NCBI RefSeq assembly: GCF_040954645.1
Contig: NC_092809.1
Span: 67,642,141 to 67,706,140 of the forward strand
Reading direction: 5' to 3'
Source of the DNA: Diabrotica undecimpunctata
Taxonomy: Eukaryota; Arthropoda; Insecta; Coleoptera; Chrysomelidae
Length of the DNA: 64,000 nucleotides
The notes under the pieces are model-generated. The model saw nothing but the letters and a program-made list of their open reading frames with translations. It was not told where the DNA came from and made no database searches. Positions 54,924-64,000 of the stretch are shown in pieces. Position numbers and translations under genes: made by a program. Within the stretch, counting starts at the first letter, position 1; every line of letters starts with the position of its first letter.

Positions 54924-57900
54924 TTGAACCAATTTAAAACGGAACATACAATTTAATATATGTCTGTTTGAACTGCATTTGAAATAGTGGACCAATATAA
55001 AACTTGGACAAAAATAAATCCATACCCGGTGATAGACATTGTATAAAATATCGTTCAACTATCTGTCTCCTTTGAAGGAAAGAGAAGCTTGCCTAATAGT
55101 CGGAGAGATAGAGCCGAAATTTTGAACTGATCAGTAATAAGACATTTCTCTATTGGAATATATTCATTGTAACTGGGTTAAGACTTTGCCTTACAGGCGG
55201 ACGCCCCTCGTGGTACAGGGGGTGGCTATACAGGGATGAAGTTGTCATTTTTTTCGGAAAAATTAACGATCGATAATATGGCTGAACATTTGCCAAGAGT
55301 AAGATCTTGGTATAACTAGACGAAATCCCAAAGGGCGGACGCGAGAGTGGATACATAAGGGGTGGCGGACAGGGGTGAGGTTGCAATTTTTTGGGGAAAA
55401 TTAACGATAAGTAATATGTCCGCCATTTTCATGGATAATTATTTAGCCTCTAAAAACTCTAAATATAAAAGGGCGGACAGCTGGGTTGGTACAGAGAGCC
55501 ATAAAACGGGGTCATATGTACCACTTGCCTGCGCATTTTAGGTCTCGGTAACAATTTTCAAACTGATTTTATTATGATATTTTTATACCGATTGATTTGA
55601 AAATTTGTATGCTCACTTCTGTTACTATTCTGAAAAGCGTCAAGTAGAGTTTTCCTCAAAATTTTCCAAAAAAATTTCCGTAAATGAAAATTTTCGTAAT
55701 TTTTTGAGGTAAAATCTAATTTGTAGAATCCTTTCGATTTTCTGTCAGTTATACCATGATTTTTTTCCAAAAATTTTCAAACGATTTTTCCGATAAGAAC
55801 AAAAAATTTAGAACAACTTTAAAAATTTCGTCATTTTTCTCACTCTCATTGATGTCATCACATTCATCATCTTCGTCACTTTCACTTTCAATAATATCAC
55901 ATTCATTATCTGCTTCGTTTTCAATCACTACTTCTCGAACTGATTCTGGCATCTGAGGTCCACTAAATCATTTGAATTTATATGTTTCATCTTCAAACTT
56001 CCAACCATGTTCTTCAACAATCAATTCTGTTGGTACTTTTTTATGAGCATTTGTCCAAATATTTGAAATATAATGAGCTCGCAGTAGATGTTGGTGTAAT
56101 TCATCTTGACATGGTGGTAAGCTTGAAGCATCGAAATTTTTTAATTTTTTTTTTAAGGCTCGTTCACATCATGCAACTTATACTGCCGGTTAAATAGTGA
56201 AACACTGACATCGTTTACTTTTCTTTTTGGAATTGTTCTCGTCAGTCCTGTTCCATATAAGTGACATATGAAATTTTCTAAGGTTTCAAAAACTTCATTA
56301 CAATCGAAGTCAGTTTCACCAAGTTGAATAAAAGCATCTTGATACTTATTACATTTAGCGCATGCGTCTAGAATTAATGATCTAAATGAACGCGCATCAT
56401 TATTATTTTAATATTTTAAAATAATAATGATGCAAAATTAATGTCCAAACAGAATTTGTAAAATTATAATTAACCAATGAAAAAAAATTCAATCAATTTG
56501 AAAGTTAAAAAAAATATTGAAAATATCTACAAAGTAAATTTCAAAACTTAAAAATTGATAATTCCACTATTAAATTGATTTTTATTAATAATTATTTGTA
56601 AAATGTTAAAGGAATTCTACAAATTGAATTTTACCTATTGATAAATAGAAATAATATATTTTGTAAATGTAATAATAAATCAAATTTTTCTTATATCTGA
56701 ACAATCATTATTTATGCAATATAAATTTAAAAACCTTTTTATTGTAATAAAAAATAAGTAAAATTACTATTTGTTATACCAAAAATATTTAATAGTTAAC
56801 ATTATAAAATTACTTTAATTTAATAAAATATCAAATATCAAACATTTATTCAATTAAAAATTAATTCGTAAAATATTTATATTTAAGAAAAAAATGTGAT
56901 TTGTAAAGTAAATATGACTTTAGTTAAAAAAAAAAAACATTATCATAATATCATTTTAAAACTACAAAATATTCTATAAAAGATTCAGACGATGACGTAG
57001 AGTTTTATCAAATGTTTTAGAAAAGTTTTTCTAAATTTTTTTTTCTTATCGGAAAAATCGTTTGAATATTTTTGGAAAACAAATCATGGTATAACTTACA
57101 GAAAATCGAAAGCATTCTACAAATTAGATTTTACCTCAAAAAATTACGAAAATTTTCATTTACGGAAATTTTTTTGAAAAATTTTGAGGAAAACTCTACT
57201 TGACGCTTCTCATAATAGTAACAGAAGTGAGCATACAAATTTTCAAATCAATCGGTATAAAAATATCATAATAAAATCAGTTTGAAAATTGTTACCGAGG
57301 CCTAAAATGCGCAGGCAAGTGGTACATTTGACCCCGTTTTGTGGCTCTCTGTACCAACCCAGCTATCCGCCATTTTGGATTTAAAGTTTTTAGGGGCTAA
57401 ATAATGAGCCATGAAAATGGCGGACATATTACTTATCGTTAATTTTTCCCCAAAAAATTGCAATTTCACCCCTGTCCGCCACCCCTTATGTATCCACTCT
57501 CGCGTCCGCCCTTTGGGATTTCGTCTAGTTATACCAAGATCTTACTCTAGGCAAATTTTCAGCCATATTATCGATCGTTAATTTTTCCGAAAAAAATGAC
57601 AACTTCATCCCTGTATAGCCACCCCCTGTACCACGAGGGGCGTCCGCCTGTAAGGCAAAGTCTTAACCCAGTTACAATGAATATATTCCAATAGAGAAAT
57701 GTCATATTACTGATCAGTTCAAAATTTCGGCTCTATCTCTTGGACTATAAGGAAGCGATAAGTGGTTTGACAGCATAATAACTGCTTGTTTAGTCTAGTT
57801 TTTTCAGTGATTCTAGGCAACCTATTTGGGTGGAGTTTTGACTTGTTCTTGAATAAGTTCCGAATCCAGCAGCCCGCTGAAGTATTGAATTTTTATAATA

Positions 57901-57993
57901 TAATTATTTGACAACCTTTTGTTGGCCAACCACCTAGAGCGGAGTTGAGCCGAAATACATTGATTTCGTATGTTCCGTTTTAAATTCGTTCAA

Positions 57994-57998
<5 letters not shown>
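54919..57998 (-). mobile_element. Long-inverted-repeat DNA element A (3080 bp)
   Basis: Both ends read inward ACAGATTGAAC(C/G)AATTTAAAACGGAACATAC. They then diverge for about 200-260 bp and become inverted copies again from AGAGATAGAGCCGAAATTTT through roughly 650 further bp (for example CTTACAGGCGGACGCCCCTC, CAAAGGGCGGACGCGAGAGT and GCGCAGGCAAGTGGTACA on both arms). The arms end near 55815 and 57035. The 1.2-kb centre holds a decayed coding region on the minus strand. Both termini lie in (TA)n. The superfamily is not assigned. Confidence 0.88.
55740..56400 (-). pseudogene. Decayed coding region of element A, uncharacterised transposon protein
   Basis: The minus strand first reads RSLILDACAKCNKYQDAFIQ, then LENFICHLYGTGLTRTIPKR and VNDVSVSLFNRQY. 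After a frame change near 56150 it reads FDASSLPPCQDELHQHLLRA, HYISNIWTNAHKKVPTELIV and EEHGWKFEDETYKFK. A stop follows, then an acidic tail PESVREVVIENEADNECDII. LPPC-x-x-EL...RAHYI-x-x-IW-x-NAH...HGW is a C-terminal pattern I recall from many uncharacterised insect and cnidarian proteins of transposon origin. Any catalytic core upstream has been deleted; the coding text runs into AT-rich sequence from about 56410 on. Confidence 0.65.

Positions 57999-58034
<36 letters not shown>
57999..58034. repeat. (TA)n tract between element A and the putative solo LTR
   Basis: A short AT run abutting CAATCTGT on the left and TGAAATGATT on the right. Confidence 0.95.
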
Positions 58035-58036
<2 letters not shown>

Positions 58037-59553
58037 AAATGATTTCAATGTGTTAAAAAGGATACAACTTAAATGGATTTTTATATGAGTTTGTTGTTCA
58101 TGAATTTCATGAAGCCATCACGATGTGGGTTCGACTCTGAAATAAAAGAGAGAAAAAGATTAGTAAATTGTTAAATAAATTAATTTTGACTTACCTGGTA
58201 GATATAGTGTTAATAATTTCTGAATAGTATAGTTGCCTAGTCTATAGGTGAATCGTCTAAACCTTAAAAAGAACAAAAAAAAGAAGAATTCTTAAAAAAT
58301 ATTTAAACATAGAAATTTTGAAAACGTCAGAAAATAAACTGTCAAGCAAGTCTATGGGAGCTAAATTAATAGGGGTTTTGTTAAATAAGAAATTACAATG
58401 ATGTGGAGATGAAAAGAATAAATTGTATTAGCATTGTAATAGAATAAGTTTTATATCTGAACACTTTTTTTTATAAATTCCCAAATTAGATGTGATTAAA
58501 GTGATTATGAGAAATTAATGTGGATTGACAAATGTGTTAGAACAGGACAGTTTTATGGTTTAAAAAAAAATAGAAGACGAAAAGAAAAAAGAACGTTGGT
58601 TGCTGTTAGCAACGGATAATAGATTTTGGAGAGGCCGACAAGAAATTTTGAAAAGGAGAGTCCTGAAATTGTGGAATAGGTCGGGAGTGTTTTTTTAACT
58701 CGTCTAAAGAGAATTTTAGTTTTTCCACAGTTTCCACAGCAGAGATATCCAGAATTTGTTCCAGAGAGTAAGAGAAACAATTTAACTTATAAATTATTAT
58801 TGGAGTACAGAAATGTCATTTAAATTGAGAAAATTAAAATTCATGAATTAACATAATTGCGATAGGCCTTAAAAAAATTGAAAATATTAATGATCATTAA
58901 ATTAAAAATAGAATAGTACGTACCTTAACTTCCGAAGAGAGGATTGATATTCCAGTTTCACCAATTATTTTGCGAGTAGTTAGTTTTCTTTAAATAAATC
59001 AGAACTGTTTTAAAGTAAGGTTGGATAATAATTTTGGGGATCATTTGAAATTTTGATTATATTTGAATGCAAGTTAAAAGTCAGCGGAATAAAGTGTTCA
59101 TTTTCTTTTCTTTATAGTTCATTTAAACACTTTATAAAGTTGCAATATTTATTTAGTGTTTAGGTACTTGTATAGAGTCTCCACATTTTGTAATAAATTT
59201 TTATTGTCACGACTCTAAACCACATTAAGATTTATACGATTCCTATTTTTGTAAAATTTTAAAGGCAACCCAAGTTGCAGACGAATTTTATTGTTTATAT
59301 TAAATTTGTTCAATATTAATAAATAACGTGCTTCATTTGGGTTAATTTATTAAAGGTCTAAAGTAAGTTTTGGTTTAATTTCTTTTTGAACTCTACCAGG
59401 AGACTACAGAGTCGACGTCACACAGTGACAGATTGCTTAGAACACATAGTTGAGCTAGCTGAGGTATATATTAAATTAAACAACGACCCACAGAATTTAA
59501 AAATTACAACATTTATTATAAATAAAAATAAAATTATTAAAATACAACTTTTT

Positions 59554-59555
<2 letters not shown>
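58035..59555. mobile_element. Putative solo LTR (about 1.52 kb) in a (TA)n tract
   Basis: The segment begins TGAAATGATTTCAATG and ends ...CAACTTTTTCA, i.e. TG...CA. It is flanked on both sides by (TA)n, exactly as for the LTRs of gypsy element 2, which in element orientation also start TGAAATGAT. The length is close to those 1401-bp LTRs, but the interior sequence is different. No coding frame is convincing. GTAAGT-like donors on the minus strand (near 58190) could alternatively hint at host exons. This is inference from ends and context. Confidence 0.4.
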
Positions 59556-59556
<1 letters not shown>

Positions 59557-59622
<66 letters not shown>

Positions 59623-59625
59623 TAT
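59557..59625. repeat. (TA)n tract
   Basis: An AT dinucleotide run between the putative solo LTR and the fold-back element. Confidence 0.95.
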
Positions 59626-59695
59626 AAATAAGTAAACGTTAAATAGTGGGTTTGCAGCAATAAAAAATGAAACGTGTACTCTTTTAAATTTTTAT

Positions 59696-59735
59696 TCCAA
59701 GCTTTCGGACATTGGTTATGTCCTTCATCAGGGAG
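59696..59735 (-). ncRNA. Hammerhead ribozyme-like motif, left arm
   Basis: An exact inverted copy of the right-arm motif at 60307-60345: CTGATGA, a 6-bp stem II GGACAT/ATGTCC with loop AACCA, GAAA, palindromic AGCT and a 3-bp stem I TCC/GGA. Both arms keep every core base, so the motif has not decayed since the copies formed. Confidence 0.65.
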
Positions 59736-60306
59736 CTACAAATGTGATGAATAAATTGTTGGCGTTGGTATAATTAATTAAAAAATTTTCACTACTTACA
59801 AACTTAATGAGGTTGTATCAACGAAGATGTGTTATAATGTTGATAAAATTTATCATAGTCTCTCATCTTTTTTTAATATATAAAACCTATTTTTATGTTT
59901 AAAAATTTTAAAAATTACTGTACATCCAAAAACACTTATTCAAGTGTATTCAAGAATCATAGAACAGATATTGGTCATCTAAATGAAATGTTCTCCTATT
60001 TGTTACTACTAGATAAATGCAATAATAACACAAACAATAATTTATCAATTGACATTTAAAAGAATTTTGTCAGAATAATGTCATGTATTTATTTAGAATA
60101 ATTAAGTGTTTTTGGATGTACAGTAATTTTTTAAATTTTTAAACATAAAAATAGGTTTTATATATTGAAAAAAGATGAGAGATTATGATAAATTTTATCA
60201 ACATTATAATACATCTTCGTTGATACAACCTCATTAAGTTTGTAAGTAGTGAAAATTTTTTAATTATTTATACCAACGCCAACAATTTATTCATCACATT
60301 TGTAGC

Positions 60307-60345
60307 TCCCTGATGAAGGACATAACCAATGTCCGAAAGCTTGGA
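60307..60345 (+). ncRNA. Hammerhead ribozyme-like motif, right arm
   Basis: Stem I: TCC (60307-60309) with GGA (60343-60345). Core CTGATGA at 60310-60316. Stem II: GGACAT (60318-60323) with ATGTCC (60329-60334), loop AACCA. GAAA at 60335-60338. Palindromic stem III AGCT (60338-60341). U17 equivalent T60342, predicted cleavage after it. Stem I is short, so a tertiary contact or dimer would be needed for activity. Confidence 0.65.
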
Positions 60346-60441
60346 ATAAAAATTTAAAAGAGTACACGTTCCATTTTTTATTGCTGCAAACCCACTATTT
60401 AACGTTTACTTCCTTACGTTGTCAGCAAATACTTTTGGTTC

Positions 60442-60444
<3 letters not shown>

Positions 60445-60494
<50 letters not shown>
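60445..60494. repeat. (TA)n tract left of element B
   Basis: An AT run ending at the ACAGATTGAAC terminus. Confidence 0.95.
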
Positions 60495-60499
<5 letters not shown>

Positions 60500-61978
60500 T
60501 TGAACGAATTTAAAACGGAACATACGAAATCAATGTATTTCGGCTCAACTCCGCTCTAGGTGGTTGGCCAACAAAAGGTTGTCAAATAATTATATTATAA
60601 AAATCCAATACTTCAGCGGGCTGCTGGATTCTGAATTCTTTCAAGAACAAGTCAAAACTCCACCCAAATAGGTTGAATAGAATCACTGAAAAAACTAGAC
60701 CACACAAGCAGTTATTATGCTGTCAAACCACTTATCGCTTCCTTATAGTCCAAGAGATAGAGCCGAAATTTTGAACTGATCAGTAATATGACATTTCTCT
60801 ATTGGAATATAATATTCACTGTAACTGGGTTAAGACTTTGCCTTACAGGCGGACGCCCCTTGTGGTACAGGGGGTGGCTATACAGGGATGAAGTTGTCAT
60901 TTTTTTCGGAAAAATTAACGATCGATAATATGACTGAAAATTTGCCCAGAGGTATATTTAAGAAAAAAATGTGATTTGTAAAGTAAATATGACTTTAGTT
61001 TGAAAAAAAAACATTATCATAATATCATTTTAAAACTACAAAATATTCTATAAAAGATTCAGACGATGACGTAGAGTTTTATCAAATGTTTTAGAAAAGT
61101 TTTTCTAATTTTTTTTTCTTATCGGAAAAATCGTTTGAAAATTTTTGGAAAAAAATCATGGTATAACTGACAGAAAATCGAAAGGATTCTACAAATTAGA
61201 TTTTACCTCAAAAAATTACGAAAATTTTCATTTACGGAAATTTTTTTGGAAAATTTTGAGGAAAACACTTTTCAGAATAGTAACAGAAGTGAGCATCAAA
61301 TCAATCGGTATAAAAATATCATAATAAAATCAGTTTGAAAATTGTTACCGAGACCTAAAATGCGCAGGCAAGTGGTACATTTGATCCCGTTTTATGGCTC
61401 CCTGTAACAACCCAGCTGTACGCTCGTTTCGATTTAGAGTTTTTAGGGGCTAAATAATGAGCCATGAAAATGGCGGACATATTACTTATCGTTAATTTTT
61501 CCCCAAAAAATTGCAATTTCACCCCTGTCCGCCACCCCTTATGTATCCACTCTCGCGTCCGCCCTTTGGGATTTCGTCTAGTTATACCAAGATCTTACTC
61601 TAGGCAAATTTTCAGCCATATTATCGATCGTTAATTTTTCCGAAAAAAATGACAACTTCATCCCTGTATAGCCACCCCCTGTACCACGAGGGGCGTCCGC
61701 CTGTAAGGCAAAGTCTTAACCCAGTTACAATGAATATATTCCAATAGAGAAATGTCATATTACTGATCAGTTCAAAATTTCGGCTCTATCTCTCCGACTA
61801 TTAGGCAAGCTCCTCTTTCCTTTAAAGGAGACAGATAGTTGAACGATATTTTATACAATGTCTATCACCGGGTATGGATTTATTTTTGTCCAAGTTTTAT
61901 ATTGGTCCACTATTTCAAATGCAGTTCAAACAGATATATATTAAATTGTATGTTCCGTTTTAAATTCGTTCAATCTGT
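60495..61978. mobile_element. Long-inverted-repeat DNA element B (1484 bp), deletion copy of element A's family
   Basis: The left end, ACAGATTGAACGAATTTAAA with the GGCTCAACTCCGCTCTAGG part, equals the right end of element A in reverse. The right end equals A's left end in reverse, so B lies in the opposite orientation to A. The central coding part is gone: the left arm joins directly to the AGGTATATTTAAGAAAAAAA sequence at about 60951. It is non-autonomous. Both ends are in (TA)n. Confidence 0.88.
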
Positions 61979-63809
<1,831 letters not shown>

Positions 63810-64000
63810 GGGCAGTCCTCCACCAGGTGTTAAATAATTAGTCTTTTAGCGCTGCAGTAGCAGTTTGGGGGAGCGTTTTTTTTTCCGACTTAAGTGGTAA
63901 ATCGGAACACCTGCCAGTTTGTCCTCCTTATTCTGTCGAATGTTGTCCAGATTGGTTGGTCCAAACTATCTCGTTGGCCTGTAAAATATATAGCATTCCA
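63810..64000 (-). pseudogene. Possible LINE C-terminal zinc-finger tail, running off the window
   Basis: The minus strand reads DSLDQPIWTTFDRIRRTNWQ, then APPNCYCSAKRLI and HLVEDCPI. The W-TTF-x-RIR...C-x-C...H-x-VE-x-CPI order resembles the C-terminal tail of insect LINE polyproteins. Stops are present. The rest lies outside the window. Confidence 0.45.

Larger units (their letters stand above)
59630..60411. mobile_element. Fold-back element with about 310-bp arms and two hammerhead-like motifs
   Basis: The arms 59630-59940 and 60099-60411 are near-perfect mirrors, starting AAGTAAACGTTAAATAGTGG at the left and ending with its complement at the right. The unrelated spacer is about 158 bp. 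Each arm carries a hammerhead-like core. The phrase CTGATGAAGGACATAACC...GTCCGAAAGCTTGG is on the plus strand of the right arm and the minus strand of the left. No protein is encoded. An inverted Penelope-like pLTR pair or a retrozyme-like element is the best guess. Confidence 0.8.

Overview
This window looks like an AT-rich, transposon-dominated stretch of an insect nuclear genome. A beetle or another insect with a large genome fits best, because endonuclease/reverse-transcriptase LINEs, Ty3/gypsy, piggyBac, Tigger, Tc1 and Penelope-like repeats occur together. The species call is inference. I found no convincing host gene, no tRNA or rRNA gene and no CRISPR array. Almost every recognisable coding sequence belongs to a mobile element, and most are broken.

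Layout. 0-2.6 kb: a 141-bp tandem repeat and the 3' end of an I/Jockey-like LINE. 2.65-12.9 kb: a young, apparently intact Ty3/gypsy retrotransposon on the minus strand, with near-identical LTRs, gag and pol in a -1 overlap, a 114-bp tandem repeat in its long 3' non-coding part, and a 54-bp extension on its 3' LTR. 13.5-21.1 kb: decayed LINE pieces, a Tc1-like transposase relic and a MITE. 21.2-28.5 kb: a second gypsy element with 1401-bp LTRs, a stop codon in gag, a MITE inside gag and a truncated pol. 28.6-31.5 kb: a Tigger-like element with a second Tigger nested inside it. 33-36.2 kb: piggyBac and LINE scraps. 36.4-37.4 kb: a 122-bp satellite array. 37.9-43.7 kb: a 5.8-kb DNA transposon with clear terminal inverted repeats and a two-exon transposase. 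44.9-46.7 kb: a DD82E-type transposase pseudogene, then a TTAA-flanked MITE. 48.4-53.2 kb: LINE fragments interrupted by a fold-back element. 54.9-62.0 kb: two copies of one long-inverted-repeat DNA element (3.08 and 1.48 kb), a possible solo LTR and a second fold-back element. 62.1-63.0 kb: a LINE 3' end between (TA)n tracts.

Themes. (1) Many elements end exactly at (TA)n microsatellites, so these tracts look like favoured landing sites. (2) Two fold-back structures (52.5-52.9 and 59.6-60.4 kb) carry sequences matching the minimal type-I hammerhead ribozyme core, with pairable stems I and II and a palindromic stem III, in inverted pairs. This is what is known for Penelope-like elements and is the most interesting RNA-level signal here. 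(3) The transposon at 37.9-43.7 kb has an upstream exon joined in phase to the main exon. The intron holds a MITE and a LINE fragment, and an 8-bp tandem duplication breaks the C-terminus. The elements do not form a shared pathway; the window is a stratified record of nested insertions.
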